A DNA stretch of 44,550 nucleotides from Acidovorax sp. sic0104 (GTDB lineage: Bacteria; Pseudomonadota; Gammaproteobacteria; Burkholderiales; Burkholderiaceae_C). Position numbers and translations under genes: made by a program. The DNA lies in contig NZ_JAHUWH010000030.1 in assembly GCF_019219095.1 (NCBI RefSeq), forward strand, positions 1-44,550, given 5' to 3'. Under the pieces are notes generated by a model. The model was not told the DNA's origin and did not search any database. It saw only the letters and a list, made by a program, of their open reading frames with translations. Shown in pieces: positions 14,890 through 23,864 of this stretch. The stretch's first letter is position 1, and each line of letters opens with the position of its first letter.

Positions 14890-16740
14890 ATGGAGGCTGA
14901 TTTTTCGCTCTCGTACTGGGAGCAGAACCCCGACGCCTTGCTGGTGCTGTCGCCGCAAGGGGCCGTGCTCAACTGGAACGCTGCGGCCGAAGCGATTTTT
15001 GGCTACACCGAGTCCGAGGCGTTGGGCCGCTCCATTGGCGAGCTGATCGTGCCGCCGGACAAGTTGGCGGAAGAAGAAGGCATCCGTGCCCAGGCGCTGC
15101 GCGGATCGACGGAGGTGCATGAGTCCGTGCGCAGGCGCAAGGATGGTTCGCTGGTGCACGTCAATGTCTCGACCAAGGCGGTGCGCGACGCGGCCGGGGT
15201 CCTGCTGTACTTTCTGTCGAGCAAGAAGGACGTCACGCCACTGAAGGTCCAGCGTGACGCCAAATTGCTCGAAGCACGCTTTCGCGACCTGCTGGAATCG
15301 ACACCGGATGCGATTGTCATGGTCAACGTGACCGGACGCATCGTGCTTGTGAATTCCCAGGCCGAACGTTTGTTCGGATATGTGCGCACGGAGCTGCTGG
15401 GCCAGTCCATCGAGACGCTGCTGCCGCACCGCTACCGGGGAGCGCACCTGGGCCACCGCAGCGGCTTCTTCGGCCAGCCGCGCACCCGCACCATGGGGGC
15501 CGGGCTGGAACTTTACGGGCTGCGCAAGGATGGGTCCGAGTTTCCGGTGGAAATCAGCCTGAGTCCCATCGCCACAGAAGAAGGCACCATGGCGATGACC
15601 GCCATCCGGGACATCACCGACCGCAAGCGGGCGGATCAGAAGTTCAGGGATCTTCTGGAAGCAGCGCCGGACGCCATGGTCATCGTCAACCGGGATGGCC
15701 GCATCGTGCTGGTCAACTCGCAGGCCGTGAAGCTGTTCGGCTGGAGCCGCGAAGAGCTGCTCGATCAACCGGTGGAGCTGCTGGTCCCGCATCGGTTCAA
15801 GGACCGCCATCCGCACCATCGCCACGGTTTCTTCTCGGAGCCCCGCGCCCGATCCATGGGAGCCGGGCTGGACCTGTACGGCTTGCGCAAGGACGGGTCA
15901 GAGTTTCCGGTGGAGATCAGCCTGAGCCCGCTGGAGACGGAGGAGGGGCTCTTCGTGTCGAGCGCGATCCGCGACGTCACCGCGCGCAAGCACATCGAGC
16001 GGGCGCTGCGCGACAAGAACCTGGAGCTTGAAAACGCTGCGCTCGTCAAGGACCGTTTTCTGGCCAGCATGTCTCACGAGCTGCGCACCCCGCTCAATGC
16101 CATCATCGGTTTCACCGGCACCCTGCTCATGCAACTGCCGGGCCCGCTCAATCCGGAGCAGGACAAGCAGTTGCGCATCGTTCAGACGGGTGCGCGCCAC
16201 TTGCTGTCGCTCATCAACGACCTGCTGGACGTGGCCAAGCTCAGCGCCAACAAAGCCTCGTTCAATCTGGAAGCGCTGGACGGCCGAAGTCTGGTGGAGG
16301 ACGTCGCGGCCACTCTCGAGCCCGAGGCACGGCGCAAGGGCCTGGTGTTTGCGCTTCACCTGCCTGCGACAGCCGTGCCCCTGTACACCGACCGCAGGGC
16401 GGTCAGCCAGATCCTCATCAACCTGGTGGGCAATGCCATCAAATTCACCCACGAAGGGCGGGTCGATGTGACGCTGGAGACTGCCACCAGGGCTCAGCAG
16501 CGCCTGGTCTGCATGCGTGTGCAGGATACGGGGCCGGGCATCCCCCGATCAGAGCAATCCCGCCTGTTCGAGGCATTTTCCCGCGTGGAGACCGCCGAGC
16601 GCCGGCACCAGGAGGGAACGGGACTGGGGCTGCATCTGAGCCGAAAGCTGGCTGAGGCGCTCGGAGGCACCGTGGACCTGGAGAGCATCGAAGGGCAGGG
16701 CAGTGCCTTCACCGTCGAACTTCCGGAGACGACCTCATGA
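14890..16740 (+). CDS. Soluble sensor histidine kinase with three PAS domains
   Basis: A 616-residue cytoplasmic kinase with no membrane segment. PAS1 is at about residues 5-115, PAS2 at 130-245 and PAS3 at 250-370. PAS2 and PAS3 are near duplicates, sharing YGLRKDGSEFPVEISLSP. The HisKA domain has the phosphoacceptor His396 in SHELRTPLNAIIGF. The ATPase domain shows VGNAIKFTHEG (N box), DTGPGIP (G1) and EGTGLGLHLSRKLAEALGG (G2), so it should be active. The ATG at 14890 follows GGAGG by five bases and is preferred to an in-frame TTG at 14875. The receiver gene overlaps its stop by ATGA. The signal is unknown; PAS domains of this kind may bind haem, flavin or a small ligand. Confidence 0.93.
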   Translation: MEADFSLSYWEQNPDALLVLSPQGAVLNWNAAAEAIFGYTESEALGRSIGELIVPPDKLAEEEGIRAQALRGSTEVHESVRRRKDGSLVHVNVSTKAVRDAAGVLLYFLSSKKDVTPLKVQRDAKLLEARFRDLLESTPDAIVMVNVTGRIVLVNSQAERLFGYVRTELLGQSIETLLPHRYRGAHLGHRSGFFGQPRTRTMGAGLELYGLRKDGSEFPVEISLSPIATEEGTMAMTAIRDITDRKRADQKFRDLLEAAPDAMVIVNRDGRIVLVNSQAVKLFGWSREELLDQPVELLVPHRFKDRHPHHRHGFFSEPRARSMGAGLDLYGLRKDGSEFPVEISLSPLETEEGLFVSSAIRDVTARKHIERALRDKNLELENAALVKDRFLASMSHELRTPLNAIIGFTGTLLMQLPGPLNPEQDKQLRIVQTGARHLLSLINDLLDVAKLSANKASFNLEALDGRSLVEDVAATLEPEARRKGLVFALHLPATAVPLYTDRRAVSQILINLVGNAIKFTHEGRVDVTLETATRAQQRLVCMRVQDTGPGIPRSEQSRLFEAFSRVETAERRHQEGTGLGLHLSRKLAEALGGTVDLESIEGQGSAFTVELPETTS

Positions 16741-17147
16741 CCACCAAACCCCGCAAAGCCACCATCCTCGTCGTCGAGGACGACGAGGCCAGCCGGCAGT
16801 TGGTGCTGTACCTGCTGGAAGACGCAGGACACCGGGTTCTGGCCGCCGAGAACGGCGCCCTGGGCCTGGCGCTGGCACTGGCCCACGGGCCCGACCTCGT
16901 CCTGTGTGATCTGCAGATGCCGGTGATGAACGGCTACGAAGTGGCGAGGCATCTTCGCTTGCACCCTGAATGGCGTGTTGTCCCACTCGTGGCCGTGACG
17001 GCCTTCTCGATGCCGGGCGACCGCGAAAAGGCCCTGGAAGTGGGTTTTGACGACCACCTGTCCAAGCCCATCACGCCCGAGACGTTCGTGCAGCAGATCG
17101 AGGCGTTCCTCGGCCCCTCCTTCCGTTCGCAACCAGGCGGGACCTGA
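16737..17147 (+). CDS. Single-domain response regulator
   Basis: A 136-residue protein that is essentially one receiver domain. The acidic pair is in ILVVEDDEAS, the phosphoacceptor is Asp58 in LVLCDLQMPVMNGYE, and the conserved Lys is in HLSKPITPE. There is no output domain, so it probably passes phosphate on or acts by protein contact, like CheY- or DivK-type regulators. Its ATG overlaps the kinase TGA, which implies translational coupling and makes it the likely first partner of the kinase. Confidence 0.93.
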   Translation: MTTKPRKATILVVEDDEASRQLVLYLLEDAGHRVLAAENGALGLALALAHGPDLVLCDLQMPVMNGYEVARHLRLHPEWRVVPLVAVTAFSMPGDREKALEVGFDDHLSKPITPETFVQQIEAFLGPSFRSQPGGT

Positions 17148-17162
17148 CACGTTCGCACACGC

Positions 17163-20100
17163 ATGGCCAAGATCCTTGTCGTCGACGACATCCCGGTGAA
17201 CCGGGCGCTGGTGGTGACGCTGGTGGAGCACAGTGGGCACCAGGCGCTGGAAGCGTCCGACGGCGCCCAAGCGCTGGCCATGGTGCGTGCGCAACGGCCC
17301 GAACTGGTGATCTCCGACATCCTCATGCCGACGATGGACGGCTATGAGCTCGTGCGCCAGATGCGCAGCGACCCCGAACTCGCCGGCACGCATGTGATCT
17401 TCTACAGCGCCCACTACCGCGAGCAGGAGGCGCGCAACCTGGCGGCGGCCTGCGGTGTGCGACAGGTCCTGGCCAAGCCGTGCGAGCCGCAGGACATCCT
17501 GGCGGCCATCGAACAGGCTCTGTCTGAGGTGTCCATTGCTGCCCCGCTGCTCGCACAAGGATTCCAGACACGGCACCTGCAACTGGTGACCGACAAGCTC
17601 ACGGGCAACGTGGCCGAGCTGGAAGCCATGAACCGCCGCCTGGCTGCGTTGACCGACCTGAACCTGCAACTGGCGTCCGAACGCGACCCCCAGGTGCTGC
17701 TGGCCAACGTCTGCAGGGGCGCTTGCGATCTGGTGGGCGCGCAGTATGTGGTGCTGTGCGTGGTGCGCAAGGACATCCATGCGTCGCTGGTCTGTACCAG
17801 CGGCATCGACCCCTCCGCCACGGGGCCGCTGGACCTGCCTGTGGTCTCGCACGGCCTGCTGGGCCGGGTTCGCGCGGAACGGCGCGCCCAGCGCTTTGTG
17901 CATGATCACGGCGATCCTACGGCTGTGGGCCTGCCGGCCGGATACCCGCCGCTGCACAATGCCCTGATCGCGCCCGTCACCTCACTGTCGTACTCCTACG
18001 GGTGGCTGTGCCTGGTCAACAAGACCGGAGCTTCGCAGTTCAGCGCCGACGATGAAAAGATCCTGTCCATCCTTGGCGCGCAGGTGGGCCGCATCTATGA
18101 GAACGGCAGCCTCTACATCGAGGTGCAGCGGCATGCGGACAGGCTGCAGCTGGAAGTGCTGGAGCGCAAGCGCGTCATCGAAGAGCTGCGCGCCAGTGAA
18201 GCGAGCCTTCACCGCGCTCAGGTGCTGGCCAGGATCACCCATGTGGTCAGTGGGCGCGACGGCGTGTTCGAGAGCTGGCCTGGCACCTGCCCCACCATGC
18301 TGGGCGTGGAGCCCTCAGCGATGCCGCGCTCTGCCCGGGAGTGGATGGCGCGGGTGTACCCGGACGACCAGCCGCTGTTCCGGGCGCGCGCGCTGGAGGC
18401 TGGCCGCAAGCGCGTGCGCACGGACTTCACCTACCGACTGGTGCGCGCGGACGGCGTGCTGATCCACCTGCGCCAGGTGATGGAGCCCCTGCCTGGCGAA
18501 GACGGCGCGCGCGGGAGTGTGCGCTGGTTCAACACCATCCAGGACATCAGCGTGCAAAAGCGCGCCGAAGAAGCCTTGCGCGAGAGCGACCGGCGTTTCA
18601 ACGACATGCTGGACAAGGTCGAGATGATCTCGCTGATGCTCGACAACGAAGGGTGCGTCACCTACTGCAACGACTACCTGCTGCGCCTGACTGGATGGCA
18701 ACGCGAAGAGGTGGCGGGGCAGAGCTGGTTCTCGCTGTTTTTGCCGCCGGAGCAGGCGCACATCCGCCAGGTGTTCGCAGACGTGCTGACCGGGCGATCA
18801 TCGGCATGGCACTACGAGAACGAAATCGTCACCCGCTCGGGGGAGCGTCGGCTGGTGCACTGGAACAACACCGTGCTGCGCTCGGTGGGCGGGCAGGTCT
18901 CGGGCGTGGCAGCGCTGGGGGAGGACATCACGGAGCGCAAGGAGGCCGAGCGCAAGATCAAGCGGCTCAACCGGGTGTACGCGATGCTCAGCGGCATCAA
19001 CACCTTGATCGTGCGCGTTCGCAAGCGCGAAGAGCTTTTTCAGGAGGCTTGCCGCATCGCCGTGGAAGCCGGGCAGTTCAAGATCGCCTGGCTGGGCCGT
19101 GTCGACGAGGCGCAGATGCAGCTTGTGCCCGTGGCGCTGGCCGGTGCCGAGCCGCAGTTCCTTGGGCGGATACGCGGCCGGCTCGGGCTCTACGCGCAGC
19201 CCACGCCGGGAGAAGCATTGATTGCCGAAGTGGCGCGCACGGGGCAGCCCGCAGTGTGTGACGACGTGCGTGGCGACCCGCGCATCTTGATGCCCGACCT
19301 GCTGGCCGAGCATGGTGTCGCGTCATTGGCCATGCTGCCTCTGATCGTGGCGCGCAAGGTGGTGGGTCTCCTTGCTCTGTTCTCCGAAGAGGTGGGCTTT
19401 TTCGATGCGGTCGAGATGAAGCTCCTTGTGGAGCTGGCCGGCGACATCGGCTTTGCGCTTGATCATCTGGACAAGGAAGACCGACTGAGTTACCTGGCCT
19501 TCTACGACGAGATCACCGGCCTGCCCAACCGCACGCTTTTCCTCGAACGCAGTGCCCAGCACCTGAGGTCGCGCGAAGGTGCCCGTGCGCTGCAGGGCCT
19601 TGCGCTCATGGACATCAGCCGGTTTCGCTTCGTCAACGACACGCTGGGGCGCCAGCGCGGTGACGAGCTGCTGCGGCAGGTGGCCCAGCGGCTGCGGCAG
19701 GCCGCCGGAGAAGCCTGCGGCGTGGCCCGCGTCGGAATCAACAGCTACGGCATCTCTGTCACGGACGCCCGCGATGCCGATGCGGTGGCCTTGGCGGTGG
19801 ATCACCTGCTGCGCAGCTGCTTCGACGCGCCCTTCGTGCTGGGTGACACCGAGCTGCGCATGGCGGCCAAGGCGGGTGTCGCCCTGTACCCACTCGATGG
19901 CGCCGATGCTGAAACACTGCTGCGCAACGCCGAGGCCGCCGCGAACAAGGCCAAGGACTCTGCGGAAAACCTGCTGTTCTACACATCGGGCATGAACACG
20001 CGCGTTGCCGAGACGCTGAGCCTGGAGGGCCGCTTGCGCGAAGCGCTGGAACACGGCCAGTTCGTGCTGCATTACCAGCCCAAGCAGCGCCTGGCCGACG

Positions 20101-20780
20101 GACAGATCGTGGGCGCTGAAGCCCTGATCCGGTGGAACGACCCGCTCCGGGGTCTGGTGCCCCCGGGCCTCTTCATCCCGGTGCTGGAGGAGACCGGCTT
20201 GATCTATGACGTGGGCCGCTGGGCACTGCGCCAGGCGCTCCTGGACAACCAGCGGTGGCGCCGCGCGGGCCATTCAGCCCTGCGGGTAGCCGTCAATGTG
20301 TCCTTCCTGCAGCTGCGGCACCGCAACTTCATTGCAGAAGTGCGCCAGGCGCTCGCTTTCGACCCGGAAGCGGGTGCGGGGCTGGAGCTCGAACTCACCG
20401 AAAGCATGGTGATGGATGATGTGGAACACAGTCGCCGCAGCCTGCATGCGCTGCGCGAAATGGGCATCACCGTCGCCATCGACGATTTCGGAACCGGCTT
20501 TTCATCGCTGAGCTACCTGGCCACTCTGCCGGCGGATACCCTCAAGATCGACCGCTCCTTCGTGATGGGTATGGACACCGGCTCTCAGGGCCACGTGCTG
20601 GTAGCCACCATCGTCAACCTGGCGCATTCCCTGAGGCTCAACGTAGTGGCCGAAGGCGTGGAGACGCAGGACCAACTGCGCCGGCTGGCGCTGCTGGGCT
20701 GCGACGAGATCCAGGGCTACCTGCTGAGCCGGCCTTTGCCGGTCGAGGATTTCGAGCAGCAGTTTCTGGGGGGCACGTAA
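17163..20780 (+). CDS. REC-GAF-PAS-PAS-GAF-GGDEF-EAL protein, probable c-di-GMP phosphodiesterase
   Basis: A 1205-residue multidomain protein. The receiver spans about residues 1-120, with Asp52 in LVISDILMPTMDGYE. A GAF domain lies at about 165-320, two PAS domains at 345-465 and 470-600, and a second GAF at 605-775. The GGDEF domain (780-935) has GINSY at 858-862 where GGDEF is expected, so cyclase activity is very unlikely. The EAL domain (950-1200) keeps EAL (986-988), the ELTESMVMDD Glu, IDDFGTGFSSL, the Lys of LKIDRSFV and AEGVETQDQL. It therefore probably hydrolyses cyclic di-GMP. It starts 15 bases after the lone receiver, in one operon with the kinase, which may phosphorylate Asp52. 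Confidence 0.93.
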   Translation: MAKILVVDDIPVNRALVVTLVEHSGHQALEASDGAQALAMVRAQRPELVISDILMPTMDGYELVRQMRSDPELAGTHVIFYSAHYREQEARNLAAACGVRQVLAKPCEPQDILAAIEQALSEVSIAAPLLAQGFQTRHLQLVTDKLTGNVAELEAMNRRLAALTDLNLQLASERDPQVLLANVCRGACDLVGAQYVVLCVVRKDIHASLVCTSGIDPSATGPLDLPVVSHGLLGRVRAERRAQRFVHDHGDPTAVGLPAGYPPLHNALIAPVTSLSYSYGWLCLVNKTGASQFSADDEKILSILGAQVGRIYENGSLYIEVQRHADRLQLEVLERKRVIEELRASEASLHRAQVLARITHVVSGRDGVFESWPGTCPTMLGVEPSAMPRSAREWMARVYPDDQPLFRARALEAGRKRVRTDFTYRLVRADGVLIHLRQVMEPLPGEDGARGSVRWFNTIQDISVQKRAEEALRESDRRFNDMLDKVEMISLMLDNEGCVTYCNDYLLRLTGWQREEVAGQSWFSLFLPPEQAHIRQVFADVLTGRSSAWHYENEIVTRSGERRLVHWNNTVLRSVGGQVSGVAALGEDITERKEAERKIKRLNRVYAMLSGINTLIVRVRKREELFQEACRIAVEAGQFKIAWLGRVDEAQMQLVPVALAGAEPQFLGRIRGRLGLYAQPTPGEALIAEVARTGQPAVCDDVRGDPRILMPDLLAEHGVASLAMLPLIVARKVVGLLALFSEEVGFFDAVEMKLLVELAGDIGFALDHLDKEDRLSYLAFYDEITGLPNRTLFLERSAQHLRSREGARALQGLALMDISRFRFVNDTLGRQRGDELLRQVAQRLRQAAGEACGVARVGINSYGISVTDARDADAVALAVDHLLRSCFDAPFVLGDTELRMAAKAGVALYPLDGADAETLLRNAEAAANKAKDSAENLLFYTSGMNTRVAETLSLEGRLREALEHGQFVLHYQPKQRLADGQIVGAEALIRWNDPLRGLVPPGLFIPVLEETGLIYDVGRWALRQALLDNQRWRRAGHSALRVAVNVSFLQLRHRNFIAEVRQALAFDPEAGAGLELELTESMVMDDVEHSRRSLHALREMGITVAIDDFGTGFSSLSYLATLPADTLKIDRSFVMGMDTGSQGHVLVATIVNLAHSLRLNVVAEGVETQDQLRRLALLGCDEIQGYLLSRPLPVEDFEQQFLGGT

Positions 20781-20846
20781 AGTCACCATCGCTGCCACCC
20801 TTGGCCACGGCGCGACGGGGTGGTCGCTGTCGGCGTTGGCTGCAGC

Positions 20847-21665
20847 TCAAGCGGTCGTTCCTGTGGCCGCAGCGCCCAGCATCGAGGTGTCGGCTCGCCA
20901 GTCCTGCGCAAGGCGTGCAAACCGCGCCAGCAGGTCGCTGGCGGCCGGCGTTGCGGCAACACCGCGCTCAAGAGCCTGCACATCCACGCCGCCGCGAGCG
21001 AGCAAAGGTGCGAAGAACCGCACATAGTCGCCCATCACTGCGCGGCTGAACTCGGGGTGGAATTGCACGCCCCAGGCGCAGCGTCCCACCCGGAACGCAT
21101 GGTGTGCCTCGTGGGCGTTGGCGGCCATCGCAACGGCGCCGGCTGGAAGGCGCCGCACCGATTGCTCGTGCACGGTGTGCGCCGCGAACTCATCGGGAAG
21201 ACCACCCAGCAGGGCGTCACCCAAGGCAGCGGGCAGGCGCCGCACGGCAACGCTGCCGATCTCCAGGCCCGCCGGGTGATGGGAGACTTCTCCGCCCAGC
21301 GCATGCGCCAGCAACTGGTGCCCGTAGCAGATGCCCAACACCGGTGTGTCGTCCTGCACCAGCCCGGAGAGCCACTGCGCGGTGCGCTCGCTCCACGCCT
21401 CGCGGTCCGTGACCATGGCGGGGGAGCCCGTCACCACCACGCCCGCGATCTCTTCCTGCGCGGGCCAGGCGGGCAACAGCCGGGCATCGATGATGCGTAT
21501 TGTCAGCGGGCACCCGTGGAGGCCTGCGCGCAGCCCCAGCGCGATCCAATCTTCGAAATCCCCGTGTACCGCGCGCAGCGGTGCGGGGGCGTTGCCGGTC
21601 TTGACGATCCACAGTGCAGGTGCTGTGCGGGAGTGCACAGGGAGGGGGGCTGACGGTTGGCTCAT
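20847..21665 (-). CDS. Class I glutamine amidotransferase
   Basis: A 272-residue protein with a stand-alone class I glutamine amidotransferase domain like that of GMP synthase. The nucleophile Cys is in VLGICYGHQLLAHALGG and the catalytic His and Glu are in WGVQFHPEFS, so the triad is complete. GVVVTGSPAMVTDREAW is the usual oxyanion region. There is no synthetase domain. Similar proteins act as hydrolases or transferases on various amino compounds; the acceptor is unknown. The ATG at 21665 was chosen as the first Met before a plausible N-terminus. It is convergent with the large c-di-GMP gene. Confidence 0.88.
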   Translation of the reverse strand: MSQPSAPLPVHSRTAPALWIVKTGNAPAPLRAVHGDFEDWIALGLRAGLHGCPLTIRIIDARLLPAWPAQEEIAGVVVTGSPAMVTDREAWSERTAQWLSGLVQDDTPVLGICYGHQLLAHALGGEVSHHPAGLEIGSVAVRRLPAALGDALLGGLPDEFAAHTVHEQSVRRLPAGAVAMAANAHEAHHAFRVGRCAWGVQFHPEFSRAVMGDYVRFFAPLLARGGVDVQALERGVAATPAASDLLARFARLAQDWRADTSMLGAAATGTTA

Positions 21666-22085
21666 GGTGTTGCATTGTGAGGCACCTGTCTTGCGGCGGC
21701 CGACTGACAGTATCAGGCCGCCCTGCCACCTTTTTCTGCTGCACCGCCGACATCCGCAACCAATTCCAAAACTGCCATCATTGACTTTGCCCATTGGCAA
21801 TTTAAAGCTTGCATCGACAACGAGACATGCCTTAAATATCGCAGCGCTACTTTCTGGTTGAAAGCGATTGCGGGCAGTGGGCTTGAAATATATTTGTTCG
21901 AACTGCTTTCATGCCTTCAATCAGGGTGCAAGCCATCTCGCGAGAAGAGATTATCGCAGGATGTATTAAACGCCTGCGTTTGTTTGGCGGATTCTGCTTT
22001 GTAACTTCCGCTAGGATGATCGCTTGGTCCTGGCCCCATTGGGGCATCAAGTTGTGCAAATTGAAATCCTGACGAGTATTGTGGC
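21666..22085. other. AT-rich intergenic boundary of the low-GC cassette
   Basis: Base composition falls from the high-GC background to roughly half AT within this 420-base stretch, starting near 21750. A small dyad ttgcc-catt-ggcaa lies at about 21789-21802. No convincing gene was seen. A 70-residue open frame on the minus strand was judged spurious. Confidence 0.5.
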
Positions 22086-22670
22086 ATGAGTTTTTTTATT
22101 GAAAATTATATGCGGCGTCCATGCGGATTTGCCTTGGTGAGCGGTATGTTTGCTGTATTGGCGGGATGCAGCACAGTATCGATAACATCCGACTATGATC
22201 AAGAGACCGACAAGCAGCTCACCTCACTTCAGCAGACAATGGATACATTCATTGCCAAAATGTTGATCGAAACTCCTAGGTGGGACAAGCAAGGGCGCTC
22301 TGCAAAAAATACCTATGCAGCACAGAAAAAATTCTATGTTGAATTTGATGAAAAATTGCGAATCCTGGAATTTCGCGTGCAGAGTATTCCAAATAACTCC
22401 AGAACGCAGAAGCTTGTCGCCGATGTACGTTCAGCTGTCTTGCTGTCGGAATTGGATGAGCGTCGTTGCGATGAAGAAAACAATGGCAGAGGTATTGTAG
22501 TCAAAGAGGACGAGACACCCGCGCCAACGAGCCTCCAGGCCACTCATTGCCTTGAGCGCAATAAGATGGAAGGTCCTCGGCGAGGTGTGCTAGAACTCAA
22601 TCAGCGCAACATAAATCAGATCATTGGCATCGCTCTTGCGCACGAGCTGTCGAAGAAGCAGCGTAATTGA
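22086..22670 (+). CDS. Putative lipoprotein of the low-GC cassette
   Basis: A 194-residue protein with a lipoprotein signal: MRRPCGFALVSGMFAVLAGC, lipobox LAGC with Cys28 counted from the ATG at 22086. Ser after the Cys predicts sorting to the outer membrane. The mature part is mainly charged and helical (QLTSLQQTMDTFIAKMLIE, FYVEFDEKLRILEFRV), with two further Cys near the C-terminal half. I do not recognise a family. A start at 22110 (MRRPC) is equally possible; neither has a strong Shine-Dalgarno sequence. Codon use is clearly AT-richer than in the surrounding genes. It is 24 bases upstream of the next gene, so probably in the same transcript. Confidence 0.72.
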   Translation: MSFFIENYMRRPCGFALVSGMFAVLAGCSTVSITSDYDQETDKQLTSLQQTMDTFIAKMLIETPRWDKQGRSAKNTYAAQKKFYVEFDEKLRILEFRVQSIPNNSRTQKLVADVRSAVLLSELDERRCDEENNGRGIVVKEDETPAPTSLQATHCLERNKMEGPRRGVLELNQRNINQIIGIALAHELSKKQRN

Positions 22671-22694
22671 TATAAGAAATATCAAGGAGCAATC

Positions 22695-23036
22695 ATGGCA
22701 ACAGTAAATATCGTTACCGAAAAAAATCTTGGCGACAAGATGCTTGAGGCGGTCCAAATGTCCTTGGGAGCAAAATTTTCATCTGTGAAGCAGTTTGCCA
22801 AGGCGGAGACGGAAAAGTTCGCCATCACCTTGCGCATGATCATCGAGGCACGCGCAGCAAATGAAATAAGTCAGGCCGAGGCAAAGATTCTTCTCAATCA
22901 ACAAAAAATCGCAACATCAGCGGTCCTTACAGCCGTTGAAGGAATGGGCATTTCCGCAGTGCAGGCCGCGATCAATGCGGCCTTGAAAGTTGTCAAGGAT
23001 TTTGTCAATGGAAAAATTGGATTTGCTTTGCTTTAG
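22695..23036 (+). CDS. Hypothetical 113-residue protein of the low-GC cassette
   Basis: A 113-residue protein I do not recognise. AAGGAG upstream of the ATG is a good ribosome site. The N-terminal half is charged; the C-terminal half (SAVLTAVEGMGISAVQAAIN, then AALKVVKDFVNGKIGFALL) is Ala/Val-rich and amphipathic, without a classical membrane helix or signal peptide. It could be an assembly or membrane-associating protein. It sits between a lipoprotein and a lysin-like hydrolase; a holin-like or carrier role is only speculation. Base composition is low-GC like its neighbours. Confidence 0.7.
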   Translation: MATVNIVTEKNLGDKMLEAVQMSLGAKFSSVKQFAKAETEKFAITLRMIIEARAANEISQAEAKILLNQQKIATSAVLTAVEGMGISAVQAAINAALKVVKDFVNGKIGFALL

Positions 23037-23124
23037 CGCAGTTTTTGCCTCGTGCGCTACTGTCGCGGGCATGTTTATTTAACCTGGAATTTAATTGGTT
23101 TTGAATTCTCGATAGGAGGTTTGC

Positions 23125-23646
23125 ATGGATGATGCGATACGGCGACTAATCAGCATAGCGCGATCCGAGCTGGGCACGCGAGAAGATGCAGTCAACAATA
23201 CCGGTGCGCGAATTGTAGAATACCAAGGGGCAACTTGGTTGGCACCTGGGGCCTGGCCTTGGTGTGCAGCCTTCACCGCTTGGGTCATGAGAGAATGGCT
23301 TGAAGATGAATCTGTGAGAAAACTGCTAAATCTTGATACTTTTTCTTTGGCCGAAAAGTGGCGATGTCGGGATGCCAGTGCTTTCGGGTGGGAGAAGTGG
23401 GCCCGGCAAAGGAATATTTCGGTACTTCCAGAAACAGAAAAGGCTCGTGCGGGCGATTTTGTTGTTTTTGATTTTTCGCACATAGGCTTGGTCATTGAAA
23501 ACCAGGTCTCGATCAATAGCAAGATCGTCACGATTGAGGGAAATACCAACGGCAGGGGTGAAAGGGATAGTGATGCCGGGGATGGTGTCTGGGAAAAGCA
23601 GCGGATGCCTAGCCTGACCAAGTCATATATCCGTATGTTCGATTGA
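23125..23646 (+). CDS. CHAP/NlpC-type peptidoglycan hydrolase, lysin-like
   Basis: A 173-residue protein resembling the lysin-like cysteine peptidases or amidases. The N-terminus ARSELGTREDAVNNTGARIV is typical of this group. The nucleophile should be Cys47 in WPWCAAFTAWV, the base His119 in DFSHIGLVIE, and the third residue in TIEGNTN (Glu138 or Asn140). It probably cleaves peptide bonds in peptidoglycan. There is no signal peptide or cell-wall-binding domain, so it needs another export route or cell lysis. AGGAGGT before the ATG is a near-perfect ribosome site, which suggests strong translation. It ends a three-gene low-GC cassette closed by a terminator. A phage endolysin, a type VI effector and a domesticated lysin are the alternatives. 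Confidence 0.8.
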   Translation: MDDAIRRLISIARSELGTREDAVNNTGARIVEYQGATWLAPGAWPWCAAFTAWVMREWLEDESVRKLLNLDTFSLAEKWRCRDASAFGWEKWARQRNISVLPETEKARAGDFVVFDFSHIGLVIENQVSINSKIVTIEGNTNGRGERDSDAGDGVWEKQRMPSLTKSYIRMFD

Positions 23647-23814
23647 GCGCCAAGCTGCTCTTGGTAGTAATTGCGCTAAAGATATTTTGAGGCTGATGAG
23701 TTCTGCACTCCGGTCCCTCGGCGTGCGTGCTACCCAGATGGCTGTGCCATCGATTTTGCGTAAGCCACAGCCAGTAGGAATGTATTTTCATGATAATTCA
23801 AGATCATTCAGATC

Positions 23815-23845
23815 AAAAAAATGCCAGCATCTGCTGGCATTTTTA
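23815..23845. terminator. Bidirectional terminator between the cassette and mmsB
   Basis: Stem atgccagca / tgctggcat (23821-23829, 23832-23840) is flanked by six A on the left and four T on the right. It can therefore stop transcription from both convergent sides: the lysin-like gene and mmsB (stop at 23865). Confidence 0.88.
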
Positions 23846-23864
23846 TTGGATGGAAAGGTGCCCC

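Noticed and set aside
21847..22059. A 70-residue minus-strand open frame in the AT-rich boundary
   Set aside because: It has no clear ribosome site, no recognisable domain, and lies in the probable leader of the lipoprotein gene.
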